Shown: in pieces, positions 43,225-51,316 of the stretch
How the letters are laid out: each line of letters starts with the position of its first letter
How positions within the stretch are numbered: the first letter of the stretch is position 1
From: Actinomadura macra NBRC 14102
GTDB taxonomy: Bacteria; Actinomycetota; Actinomycetes; Streptosporangiales; Streptosporangiaceae
DNA length: 64,000 bases
Assembly: GCF_001552215.1 (NCBI RefSeq)
Contig: NZ_BCQT01000007.1
Coordinates: 62,001-126,000, forward strand
Direction: 5' to 3'
Notes under the pieces: generated by a model
The model's database searches: none
Told to the model about the DNA's origin: nothing
The model's input: only the letters and a program-made list of their open reading frames with translations
Program-made: the position numbers and the translations under genes

Positions 43225-43923
43225 TCAGCCCGGCTGGTCTCCGGTATAGCGGTAGATGGCATGGACGGAGTTGACGCCCCACACGGTGCCGTCCGCACCG
43301 GCGCCGATGTCGGACAGGGAACCGTCGATCCCGACCCAGGGATTGGCGTCGTCGTTGGTGTAGCGGTAGATCTGCCCGTTGGAGTTGACGCCCCACACGT
43401 TCGTGCGGGACCCGACCGTGATCCGGGTCAGGCCACCCGGGATGTTGACCCAGTGGCTGGCGCCCTGGTCACCGGTGTAGCGGTAGATCCCGCCTCCAGA
43501 GTTCACGCCCCACACGGTGCCGTCCGCACCGGCACCGATATCGACGAGGGAGCCGGGAATGTTCACCCAAGGATTGGCGTCGTCGTTGGTGTACCGGTAA
43601 ATGGCGCCGGCGGAGTTGACGCCCCACACGTTCGTGCGGGACCCGACCGCGATGCGGGCCAGCGACCCGGGGATGTTGACCCAGTGGTTGGCGCCCTGGT
43701 CACCGGTGTAGCGGTAGATCCCGCCCCCGGAGTTCACGCCCCACACGGTGCCGTCCGCACCAGCACCGATATCGACGAGGGAGCCGGGGATACCGATCCA
43801 GGGATTGGCGTCGTCGTTGGTGTAGCGGTAGATCTGCTCGCTGGAGTTCACACCCCACACGTTGGTCCTGGAGCCGGCCGCGATCGCCGTTAACCCGCCT
43901 GAGACATTCTTCCATGTTGCCAT
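43225..43923 (-). CDS. Tectonin beta-propeller (lectin-like) protein
   Basis: A 232-residue protein made almost wholly of six tectonin repeats of about 37 residues. They alternate: blades 1, 3, 5 carry GSRTNVWGVNS and IYRYTNDDANPW; blades 2, 4, 6 carry GADGTVWGVNS and IYRYTGDQ. Six blades suit a closed propeller like that of fungal and animal tectonins, which bind methylated sugars or lipopolysaccharide. There is no signal peptide, so it is cytoplasmic or leaves by another route. ATG 43923 is chosen because AAAGG lies about 10 bp upstream; the GTG at 43941 has none. The near-identity of the repeats points to recent duplication or gene conversion of a two-blade unit. Confidence 0.88.
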   Translation of the reverse strand: MATWKNVSGGLTAIAAGSRTNVWGVNSSEQIYRYTNDDANPWIGIPGSLVDIGAGADGTVWGVNSGGGIYRYTGDQGANHWVNIPGSLARIAVGSRTNVWGVNSAGAIYRYTNDDANPWVNIPGSLVDIGAGADGTVWGVNSGGGIYRYTGDQGASHWVNIPGGLTRITVGSRTNVWGVNSNGQIYRYTNDDANPWVGIDGSLSDIGAGADGTVWGVNSVHAIYRYTGDQPG

Positions 43924-44605
43924 GCCGAACCAACCTTTCACCGCGAAGGGAAATGATTCGACTGCTGAGAGTCAAGCGAGACAGTGTCATGTGCACAGAA
44001 TATTGACAAGCCATTGATTAACGTTCGTGGCTCGTGTAAGCCGGCCTCTGGGAGGGCCCTGGCCAGCGCGAAGCGGATGGGACGGCCGCGACTCGTGAGA
44101 GCCGGGTTGCGGTCAGGTAAGGAAACCATCGTCCGCCCGGGACGCCAGGGACAGCAGCGTCTGGCCGCACCCAAGCGACATGACCCGGCGGCTTCGGTGC
44201 GGAGGCCCGATCCGGACCGAGATCATCCATGGATCGTGCGGCATCGTGTCCGGAAGAACCTGTACCACAAACACCTTGACGCAATGCGCTGATTGTTCTG
44301 GTTTGCGACCCAATGTAACTCGCCTTGGTGATCAGCTCGTTGGCAGCCCGCATTCCGGCGGCTCATATTCCGGTGGTACGCCATCGGCCTGAAGGAAGTC
44401 AGAAATGTTCCGCGAGTCCCCTCGCGTCCGGGCTGGACGACCGCTGCGGGATCGGCGGCGCCGTCCCTCACGATCCGGTGAGCCGGGTCGCCTCGATCGA
44501 GGACCCCACAGCCCGTCCCCGGGAATGCGCATCGAGTGCGCGCGGGCCCTTCTGGACGGGCCTACCGGGTGCGGCGGGCCGGTGGACCGTGGCAGCATTG
44601 CGTGA
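43924..44605. other. 682-bp region without a supported gene
   Basis: The first 100 bp are AT-rich and must hold the promoter of the tectonin gene; on the minus strand TTGTCA (around 44004) has no good -10 partner. The rest has short frames on both strands, but none has actinomycete-like third-position GC, a ribosome site or recognisable sequence. It looks like decayed DNA. I found no tRNA-like cloverleaf or inverted repeat of an insertion sequence. Confidence 0.4.
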
Positions 44606-45328
44606 GTGAACGCCCTCCAGTGGCTCAACCTGACCAGGCACGGCGAGAGCACCGGCAACGTGGCCAACGGCATCGCGCTCGCCGCCGGCGCCGAGGAGAC
44701 CGGCGTCACCGAACGCGACGCCGACGTCCCGCTGTCGGAGACGGGCCGCGCGCAGGCGGCGGCGCTCGGCCGCTGGCTCGCCGCGCTCCCCGAGGACGAG
44801 CGTCCGACGATGGTCGTCACGTCCCCCTATCTGCGCGCCCTCGACACCGCCCGGATCGCCCTCGCCCAGACCTCCTACGCCGCGCCGCAGCGGCCGGACG
44901 GGCTGACCCCGCGGATCGACGAACGGCTCCGCGACCGCGAGCAGGGCATCCTGGAGGGCCTCACCCCCACCGGCGTCCGCCGCCGCGTCCCCGCGGAGGC
45001 CGAGCGGCTGCGGCGGCTCGGCAAGTTCTACTACCGCCCGCCCGGCGGCGAGTCGTGGACGGACCTGGCGCTGCGGCTGCGCAGCTTCTACCGCGACCTG
45101 GAGGCCGCCGCGCCGGGCGGCCGGGTGCTGGTCGTGGCGCATGACGCGATCGTGGTGATGACCCGCTACCTGGTGGAGGAGCTGACCGAGCGGGAGGTCC
45201 TGGACATCGAGCGGGCACCGGTCGGCAACACATCACTGAGCCGCTGGCACGACGACGGCGGCGGCCTGCGCGCCGTGTGCTACAACGACAGCTCGCACCT
45301 GACCTCCGCCGGCTCCGCCACCGGCTGA
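44606..45328 (+). CDS. Histidine phosphatase (phosphoglycerate mutase-like) family protein
   Basis: A 240-residue enzyme of the histidine phosphatase superfamily. The phosphohistidine motif is LTRHGESTGN (about 9-18); the conserved Arg and His are in VTSPYLRALDTARIAL and VLVVAHDAIVVMTRYL; DREQGILEGLTPTGV provides the acid residue typical of broad-specificity phosphatases. Cytoplasmic. GTG 44606 begins just before the core. The substrate may be a sugar phosphate or nucleotide; PGM itself is unlikely given the sequence around the acid. It is convergent with the GAF regulator, and the 33-bp gap holds a near-duplicated TGACCCGCCGG segment. Confidence 0.88.
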   Translation: MNALQWLNLTRHGESTGNVANGIALAAGAEETGVTERDADVPLSETGRAQAAALGRWLAALPEDERPTMVVTSPYLRALDTARIALAQTSYAAPQRPDGLTPRIDERLRDREQGILEGLTPTGVRRRVPAEAERLRRLGKFYYRPPGGESWTDLALRLRSFYRDLEAAAPGGRVLVVAHDAIVVMTRYLVEELTEREVLDIERAPVGNTSLSRWHDDGGGLRAVCYNDSSHLTSAGSATG

Positions 45329-45361
45329 CCCGCCGGAGGTCGGTCACTGACCCGCCGGTGG

Positions 45362-46912
45362 TCAGTCGCCGCTGAGCAGGCGCTCGCGTCGGGACACGAC
45401 CGTGGGCAACCGCGGGTCCCCCGGCGGCAGGACGGCCCGGAGCCGTTCCAGCGCCTCCAGGTCGGTGCGCCCGGGCTCGGTCTGCGCGTAGGTCCACAGC
45501 GCGTCGGCGCCACCGCGGTCCAGGGCCTGCCCGCGGACCCGCACGGCCAGCTCGTCGCGCTCGGCGCGGACGGCGGGCGCGTCGGAGCGGGGCAGCAGCT
45601 CTCCCCCGTACAGCCGGACGGCGGCGGTGACGTCTCCCTCGTCGAGCAGCCGCCGAACGGTGAGGAAGTCGGCGTCCACCGCGCAGCCGAGCCGGTAGGG
45701 CTTGGCGCGGACGAGGTCACCGAGCTGCACGCGCAGCCGGTGGATCTCGGCGCGGACGGTGCCGGGGCTGCCCTCGTCCCCGTACAGGTGCGCGGACAGC
45801 CGGTCGCCGTTCAGCCCCTCGGGGTGCAACGCCAGCAGCGCGAGTATCTCCGCGTGCCGCAGCGTCAGCGGCAGGTGCGCGCCGTCCAGCCGCGCGGACG
45901 GCTGATCGGTGCCGAGCAGCGACAGCGCGAGCAGCGGCCCGCCGCCGGCGCCCTGCCCGGCGGTGACCACGGGGCGGCGCCCCGACGGCATCCGCAGCAG
46001 GAACACCTCACCGAGCGGCTCGGCGACCGCGGCGCGCCCGTCGGGCAGGGTGACGGTGGCGCCCGGGACGGGAACGGCGAGGCGGCGACCACGCCACTCG
46101 TCCGGCCCGGCGGCGAGGACGCGACCGGTGGCGGTGAGCAGCAGCGCGCCGCCGCACAGCCCCCGCAGCCGCGGCAGGAACCGTTCGCGGAGCCGCTCGT
46201 CCCGCAGCCGCATGTCGTTCTCCAGGCGGGCCTCGGCGAGGCGCGCCGCCGCGGCGACGAGCGCGACCGTCGCGGGGTGCAGCGTGTCCGCGATGGCGCT
46301 GACGTCGATGCAGCCGATCACCCGCCCGGAGTCGGGATCGGTGATCGGGGCGCCGGCGCACGACCAGCGGTGCAGGATATGCGCGACGTGCTCGGCGGCG
46401 TACACGTACACGGGGCGCCCGGTGGCCAGCGCGGTACCGATGCCGTTGGTGCCGATGGTCCCCTCCGACCAGCAGAACCCCTCGGTCAACCCGACCGCGT
46501 CGGCCGCCCGGCGCACGGCCGGCGGCCCGTACGTCCACAGCGCGTGCCCCGACTCGTCGGCGATCACCATCAGGTGGTCGGACTCGTCGGCGAGGCCGCG
46601 CAGCAGGTCGCGCAGCAGCGGCAGGTGCGGATCCAGCGGGTGCGCGACGCGCGCGTCGGCGAGGGTGTCGCGGTCGAACACCAGCGGCGCCGCGCGCACC
46701 CCGGCGTCAACACCGGCCTCCCGCGAGCGCCGCCACGACTCGGCGATCGGTGGACGGGCGGCGGGGCTCGCGTCGGGCCGTCCGCCCACGTCCCGTCCCC
46801 GGCGGGGCCCCGGTGCGTGCGCCGCCTCGTGGGCGAGAGCGAGCCTGCGTACCAGGTCCTTCGGCTCGCGGCACGCGTGCGGTGCCGGCGCGGCCTGATC
46901 GTGCACCACCAT
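45362..46912 (-). CDS. GAF-domain transcriptional regulator (AcoR-like N-terminus, winged-helix C-terminus)
   Basis: A 516-residue regulator. The N-terminal part resembles AcoR: PPIAESWRRSREAGVD, then a GAF domain with CWSEGTIGTNGIGTALATGR and RVIGCIDVSAIADTLHP. In place of the sigma-54 AAA module, the C-terminal half has a winged-helix-like region (LTLRHAEILALLALHPEGLN, then GTVRAEIHRLRVQLGDLV) and a helical tail. In actinomycetes such proteins often adjoin an aldehyde dehydrogenase gene; none is here, so this is an orphan. The ATG at 46912 follows GGGGAAAGGG. A ligand for the GAF domain is unknown. Confidence 0.85.
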   Translation of the reverse strand: MVVHDQAAPAPHACREPKDLVRRLALAHEAAHAPGPRRGRDVGGRPDASPAARPPIAESWRRSREAGVDAGVRAAPLVFDRDTLADARVAHPLDPHLPLLRDLLRGLADESDHLMVIADESGHALWTYGPPAVRRAADAVGLTEGFCWSEGTIGTNGIGTALATGRPVYVYAAEHVAHILHRWSCAGAPITDPDSGRVIGCIDVSAIADTLHPATVALVAAAARLAEARLENDMRLRDERLRERFLPRLRGLCGGALLLTATGRVLAAGPDEWRGRRLAVPVPGATVTLPDGRAAVAEPLGEVFLLRMPSGRRPVVTAGQGAGGGPLLALSLLGTDQPSARLDGAHLPLTLRHAEILALLALHPEGLNGDRLSAHLYGDEGSPGTVRAEIHRLRVQLGDLVRAKPYRLGCAVDADFLTVRRLLDEGDVTAAVRLYGGELLPRSDAPAVRAERDELAVRVRGQALDRGGADALWTYAQTEPGRTDLEALERLRAVLPPGDPRLPTVVSRRERLLSGD

Positions 46913-47198
46913 CAGCCCTTTCCCCGGACAGAGAACACTCGGCCCATCCGAGGATCGGCCTAGGACGATGGCGGCGCAACCGGTTCCGGCGAACCTGACC
47001 GGCCCGGAACCGGACACCATCGGTGATGACATGGTCGCAACGTGTATGCAACGTACGGCCGCCTACCGTACCCCCACGCCGGGAGGCAGAGGACCATCCT
47101 GTGGGCTCCGCCGCCCCGCGCGCGTCCGGGGGGAATGCGCGCGGGGCGGGCGGGGCAGGCCGACCATCGGCGCTCCCGGCGCCAGGGGGAGGAAGAGC

Positions 47199-47390
47199 AT
47201 GTTGTGCCTGACCTGTCAGCGCGTCCGTCCGGCTCTGAGCCGGACGGACTACACCGCCGACCGCGCCCGCCTCATCGTCCTGCGGGGACTGTGCACGTGC
47301 GGCGCGATGTCCGTCCGAACAGCGCTGGGGCGGCGCCCGGACGGTGTCCGAAAACACGCCGTTCCACAGAACGACACGCAAAGTACATGA
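47199..47390 (+). CDS. Small Cys-rich protein (possible zinc ribbon)
   Basis: A 63-residue protein with two cysteine pairs, LCLTCQRVR at the N-terminus and LCTCGAMS in the middle, and a basic C-terminal tail. A very strong GGGGGAGGAAG ribosome site precedes ATG 47199. The CxxC...CxC arrangement may bind zinc. It is in the same direction as, and 65 bp before, the coiled-coil gene. The short length and absence of a family I recognise leave room for doubt. Confidence 0.5.
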   Translation: MLCLTCQRVRPALSRTDYTADRARLIVLRGLCTCGAMSVRTALGRRPDGVRKHAVPQNDTQST

Positions 47391-47455
47391 ACCGTTTCAT
47401 GCCAGTTCGCCTAGAGTTAGGGGGCATCCGACCACCAACCCCTGGGGGGAGCATC

Positions 47456-48055
47456 ATGACCGTGATCCCGGGTCTCGTCCGCCGCGCCGCAGCCGAGGCG
47501 GAGCACCAGCTGCGGGTGGGCATGTCCGAGGGCATGCGCCTGCTCGCGAGACTGGGCCGGGATCTGGAACGGTCGGCGGAACTCGGGCGGCTCCTCCCCT
47601 CGTACGCAGAGCGTATACGCACGCTCGAGGAGACCGTGCAGTCCCGTGATGCGGAGCTGACCGCACTGCGCACCGAGCTGGAGTCACTGGTCGCCCAGCT
47701 CAACGACCGCCTGCTCCCCCGCCTCGACGAGCGGATGGACGACACCGAACGCGACCTGGCCGCCGTCGCCACCAGCCTCATCCGCACGGGCCGCGACACC
47801 GCCGGGAACCGCGCCCGCCTCGACGCCGCCGAGCAGCGCATCGGCGACCTGCGCGCCAAGCTCGCGCAGACCGAGCAGCGCGCCGGGCTCTGGCGCGACC
47901 TTCAGGCCACCCTGGCCAGGCTCGGCGACGACGTCGACGCCCTGCGCGTCCGTACCGGCGTCCGCGCCGCCGATCCGCCCGCCCCGGTGCCCGACCCGGT
48001 TCCCGAGCCGGCCCAGCCGCTCCCCGCCGAGCACATCACCGACCGCCCCGCCTGA
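47456..48055 (+). CDS. Coiled-coil protein, unknown function
   Basis: A 199-residue soluble protein. About residues 15-165 are helical with heptad-like spacing: EGMRLLARLGRDLERSAEL, SYAERIRTLEETVQSRDAEL and GNRARLDAAEQRIGDLRAKL. The C-terminal 30 residues are Pro-rich (PAPVPDPVPEPAQPLP). There are no membrane helices or cysteines. ATG 47456 follows GGGGGGAGC. A structural or scaffold role is possible, but nothing in the sequence names one. Confidence 0.78.
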   Translation: MTVIPGLVRRAAAEAEHQLRVGMSEGMRLLARLGRDLERSAELGRLLPSYAERIRTLEETVQSRDAELTALRTELESLVAQLNDRLLPRLDERMDDTERDLAAVATSLIRTGRDTAGNRARLDAAEQRIGDLRAKLAQTEQRAGLWRDLQATLARLGDDVDALRVRTGVRAADPPAPVPDPVPEPAQPLPAEHITDRPA

Positions 48056-48150
48056 CCCTGGACTCCCCTGAACACTGGACTCCCCGCACCCCCGACCCGC
48101 CGGGCCGCCCGCGGGTCCCGGCCGGCGTGGTGATCCGGAAGAATGGGCGC

Positions 48151-48894
48151 ATGACGGAGTCTGCGGGCAGCGAAGATGGGACCGGGCGGGTCGTCGTGGT
48201 GACCGGCGCGAACGGCGCCGCCGGGCAGGCGGTGGTACGGCGCCTCGCGGTGGACGGCGCGCACGTCGTCGCCGCGGGCCGCCGCCCCCTCGACTGGAAC
48301 GACGACCGTGTCTCCCCCGCCGTGGTGGACCTGCTGGACGCCGCCGCCACCCGCGCGTGGGCCGCGGACGTCGCCGCCCGCCACGGGCGGGTCGACGGGC
48401 TCGTCCACCTGGTGGGCGGCTGGCGCGGCGGCACGCCCTTCGAGGACACCGACCTGGACGACTGGGCCTTCCTGCACGACCAGCTCGTCCGCACGGTGCA
48501 GCACACCACCCTCGCCTTCCACCCGCACCTGCGCGCCGCGCCACGCGGACGGTTCGCGATCGTGTCGCAGCACGCGGCACAGCACCCGAAGCAGAACGCC
48601 GCCGCGTACGCCACCGCGAAGGCGGCATCCGAGGCATGGACGCTCGCCATGGCCGACTCGTTCGCGGACGCCCTCTCCGCGAACGCCCCATCCGAGGGCG
48701 GCCCACCCGCGGACACCGGTCCGGCCGCCGTGATCCTGGTCGTGGAGGCCCTGCTGACCGACGAGATGCGCCGGCAGCGTCCCGGCGCCGACTTCAGCGC
48801 GTTCACCCACGTCGACGACCTGGCCGACGCCGTCGCGGAGCTGTGGGCCCAGCCCGCCGCCGAGGTGAACGGGACCCGGCGTGACCTCTCCTGA
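48151..48894 (+). CDS. Short-chain dehydrogenase/reductase
   Basis: A 247-residue NAD(P)-dependent oxidoreductase of classical SDR length. The cofactor motif is VVVTGANGAAGQAVVRRLA (TGxxxxxG), followed by the DGLVHLVGGW strand. The catalytic Ser and the YxxxK motif lie in IVSQHAAQHPKQNAAAYATA followed by KAASEAWT. An insert of about 20 residues (LSANAPSEGGPPADTG) precedes the last strand. Substrate unknown. The stop codon overlaps the downstream threonine aldolase by 14 bp, so the two are co-translated. Confidence 0.9.
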   Translation: MTESAGSEDGTGRVVVVTGANGAAGQAVVRRLAVDGAHVVAAGRRPLDWNDDRVSPAVVDLLDAAATRAWAADVAARHGRVDGLVHLVGGWRGGTPFEDTDLDDWAFLHDQLVRTVQHTTLAFHPHLRAAPRGRFAIVSQHAAQHPKQNAAAYATAKAASEAWTLAMADSFADALSANAPSEGGPPADTGPAAVILVVEALLTDEMRRQRPGADFSAFTHVDDLADAVAELWAQPAAEVNGTRRDLS

Positions 48895-49939
48895 CCGCAC
48901 GGACGGACTCGCGGCACGCGGCTTCGCCAGCGACAACCAGGCGTCGGTCCACCCCGACGTTCTCGCGGCGCTGGCCGCGGTGAACGACGGCCACCAGCCC
49001 GCCTACGGCGCCGACACGGTCACCGCGCGGCTCCGCGACGTCATGCGACGGCACTTCGGCGAACACGCCGAAGTGTTCCCGGTGTTCAACGGGACGGGCG
49101 CGAACGTCGTCTCGCTCCAGGCGATGTCGGAGCGGTGGAGCGCGGTGGTCTGCCCCGAGTCCGCGCACATCAACACCGACGAGTGCGGCGCGGCGGAGAA
49201 GGTCGCCGGCCTGAAACTCATCCCCGTCCCGACACCGGACGGCAGGCTGACGCCCGAGCTCCTCGACCGGTACGCGACGGGTTTCGGCAACGTCCAGCGC
49301 GCGCAGCCGTCGGCGGTGTCGATCACCCAGAGCACCGAACTCGGCACCGTCTACACGCCGCAGGAGATCGCGGCCGTCGCGGCGGCGGCGCACGAGCGGG
49401 GCATGCTCGTCCATATGGACGGCGCCCGGATCGCCAACGCCGCCGCGGCCCTCGACCTGCCGATGCGCGCGTTCACCACCGACGCCGGCGTGGACGTGCT
49501 GTCGTTCGGCGGCACCAAGAACGGGCTGCTGCTGGGTGAGGCGATCGTCGTCCTGAACCCGGACGCGGTGCGGGGCATGGCGTTCCTGCGCAAGACCGGC
49601 ATGCAGCTGGCGTCCAAGATGCGGTACCTGTCAGCGCAGCTCATCGCGCTGCTGGACGGTGACCTGTGGCTGCGCAACGCCCGGCACGCCAACGCGATGG
49701 CGCGGCGCCTCGCGGGCGCGGCGGGCGGGATGCCGGGGGTCGAGATCGTCCGTCCGGTCGAGGCGAACACGGTGTTCGCCGTCCTGCCGGCGGACGTGGC
49801 GGAGCGGCTCCGCAAGCGGTTCGCGTTCTACACCTGGGACGAGCGGACCGGCGAGGTCCGCTGGGTGTGCTCCTTCGACCTCACCGAAGACGACGTGGAC
49901 GCCTTCGCCGCCGCTCTGGCCGAGGAGCTCTCCGGCTGA
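48881..49939 (+). CDS. Low-specificity threonine aldolase (PLP, fold type I)
   Basis: A 352-residue PLP enzyme that cleaves L-threonine or allo-threonine to glycine and acetaldehyde, or related beta-hydroxy amino acids. It begins with FASDNQASVHPDVLAAL, has AHINTDECGAAEKVAG, the PLP-ring contact VHMDGARIANAAAAL, and the Schiff-base lysine in LSFGGTKNGLLLGE (Lys213). Length and domain order fit the beta-eliminating lyase family. GTG 48881 overlaps the SDR gene. The pair may supply or consume beta-hydroxy amino acids; the convergent CqsA-like gene also uses amino acid-type donors, but no pathway link is proven. Confidence 0.93.
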   Translation: MTSPDRTDGLAARGFASDNQASVHPDVLAALAAVNDGHQPAYGADTVTARLRDVMRRHFGEHAEVFPVFNGTGANVVSLQAMSERWSAVVCPESAHINTDECGAAEKVAGLKLIPVPTPDGRLTPELLDRYATGFGNVQRAQPSAVSITQSTELGTVYTPQEIAAVAAAAHERGMLVHMDGARIANAAAALDLPMRAFTTDAGVDVLSFGGTKNGLLLGEAIVVLNPDAVRGMAFLRKTGMQLASKMRYLSAQLIALLDGDLWLRNARHANAMARRLAGAAGGMPGVEIVRPVEANTVFAVLPADVAERLRKRFAFYTWDERTGEVRWVCSFDLTEDDVDAFAAALAEELSG

Positions 49940-49969
49940 GGCCCACCTGGCCGGACCGCCTCGCGGCCG

Positions 49970-51136
49970 TCAGGCGCGGTGGGGAGATGCGGGCATCGCT
50001 ACCTTGTCGCACAGTTCACGGCAGGCGACCAGGATGCGTTCCACGTCATCGTCGCTGAGGCCCGCGTGCGTTGACAGGCGGACCAGAGTGCGGCGCAGCG
50101 ACGTGGCCGGCGGGAAGAGCGCGGCGCTGAAGATGTCGCGGCTCGCCAGCGCGTCGCGGAGCAGCATCGCGTCGGCCTCCGACCCGGCGTGCAGGGCGAT
50201 GATCTGCGTGTCACCCGCACCGAGGTCATAGCCGAGCGCGGTCAGGCCGCGGCGCAGCCGCCCGGTGACCTTGTGCAGCCGCTCCCGCCGCCACCCCTCC
50301 TGCCGGACGACCTCCAGCGCCGCCGCGAGGCCCGCGATGTCGTGCGGCAGCAGCGTCGTGCTGAAGACCGACGGGAACGCCGTGTGCTTGAAGTACTCCA
50401 CGAAGTCCGGACGGTTGCAGGCGATCAGCCCCGCCCGACCGGGCAGGGCCTTGGCCAGGCTCGCGGTACGAAAGTCGACACGGTGCGCGAGACCGAGCGC
50501 GGCGACCAGGCCCTCACCGTGCTCGCCGTGCGTGCCGAGCGAGTGCGACTCGTCCACCACGAGCAGGCAGCCGTGGTCGCGCGCCACGTCGACCAGGCCG
50601 CGCAGCGGGCATACCGAACCGTCGGTGCTGTAGACGGCATCGGCGACGATCACGCCGGAGCCGCCGACCTCGATCCGGCGCCGCAGGTGCTCCAGGTCGT
50701 TGTGACGGAAGTAGGCGATCTCGGCCCCCGCCGCCCGCGCGCCCTCCCACAGCGACATGTGCGCCAGGACGTCCAGGTAGACGGGGACGTCGGGGCCCGC
50801 GACGACCTGGAGCAGCCCGGTGTTGGCGGCCCACCCGGACGGGCACAGCACCCCGGCGCCGGCGTCCATGTGCCGCGCGAAGCCACTGCCCAGCTCGATC
50901 TGCGGGTGATCGTCGGGCAGGTAGGGGCCGGGCATCGGCGCCGCGCCCTCCGCCGCCCGCAGGCTGGCGATCATCGCACCGCTGATCTCCGGATGCTCGG
51001 CGATGGCCAGGTAGTCGCTGCAGGTCAGCACGATCGCTCGGGTCCCCGGCGCCTGGGCGGGACGCGCACGGCGCTTGCCCCTGGCGCCGCGGAAGTCCTG
51101 GATGCGCTCGCCCAGTCGCTGGTGGGCGCTGGTCAT
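49970..51136 (-). CDS. CqsA-like alpha-ketone autoinducer synthase (AONS family, PLP)
   Basis: A 388-residue fold-type I PLP enzyme. Compared from memory with Vibrio CqsA, many segments coincide: SDYLAIAEHP, CPSGWAANTGLLQ, AHMSLWEGARAAGAEI, VDESHSLGTHGEHGEGLVA, FRTASLAKALPGRAG (PLP Lys about 229), VFSTTLLPHDIAGL and FPPATSLRRTLVRLS. The HMSLWEGAR stretch and PATS ending distinguish CqsA/LqsA from AONS, KBL or ALAS. The enzyme would join an acyl-CoA and an amino acid donor to make an alpha-aminoketone or alpha-hydroxyketone signal. ATG 51136 was preferred (GGGGGAG 11 bp upstream); GTG 51145 is too close to that site. No CqsS/LqsS-type kinase is in the window. The identity of the product is inference. 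Confidence 0.82.
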   Translation of the reverse strand: MTSAHQRLGERIQDFRGARGKRRARPAQAPGTRAIVLTCSDYLAIAEHPEISGAMIASLRAAEGAAPMPGPYLPDDHPQIELGSGFARHMDAGAGVLCPSGWAANTGLLQVVAGPDVPVYLDVLAHMSLWEGARAAGAEIAYFRHNDLEHLRRRIEVGGSGVIVADAVYSTDGSVCPLRGLVDVARDHGCLLVVDESHSLGTHGEHGEGLVAALGLAHRVDFRTASLAKALPGRAGLIACNRPDFVEYFKHTAFPSVFSTTLLPHDIAGLAAALEVVRQEGWRRERLHKVTGRLRRGLTALGYDLGAGDTQIIALHAGSEADAMLLRDALASRDIFSAALFPPATSLRRTLVRLSTHAGLSDDDVERILVACRELCDKVAMPASPHRA

Positions 51137-51254
51137 GGTCGTCACTCTCCCCCATCAGGCGACGGTCACCTAACGTAATTCTTCTTAATCATAGTGTGAA
51201 AAGAATCAATGACGGTGCCCAAAGCGGCGCGCCGATCCGGAAAACTTCCCCGAG

Positions 51255-51283
51255 TGGAACGAATCATTCCGTTCTGCTATACT
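51255..51283 (+). promoter_or_regulatory. Promoter with near-palindrome upstream of the DinB-type gene
   Basis: TGGAAC (51255-51260) and TATACT (51278-51283) are 17 bp apart, 34 bp before ATG 51317. The spacer contains GAATCATTC (51261-51269), and GGAACGAAT/ATTCCGTTC forms a near dyad, so a repressor may bind between the hexamers. The whole 180-bp gap is divergent with the CqsA-like gene. Confidence 0.55.
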
Positions 51284-51316
51284 GATCTCACACGCCACAC
51301 CAAGGGAGAAGCGTCG

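Noticed and set aside
43924..44605. Possible tRNA or transposase remnant
   Set aside because: No TTCGA-type T-loop within a cloverleaf, no CCA end, no terminal inverted repeats and no transposase motifs were found.
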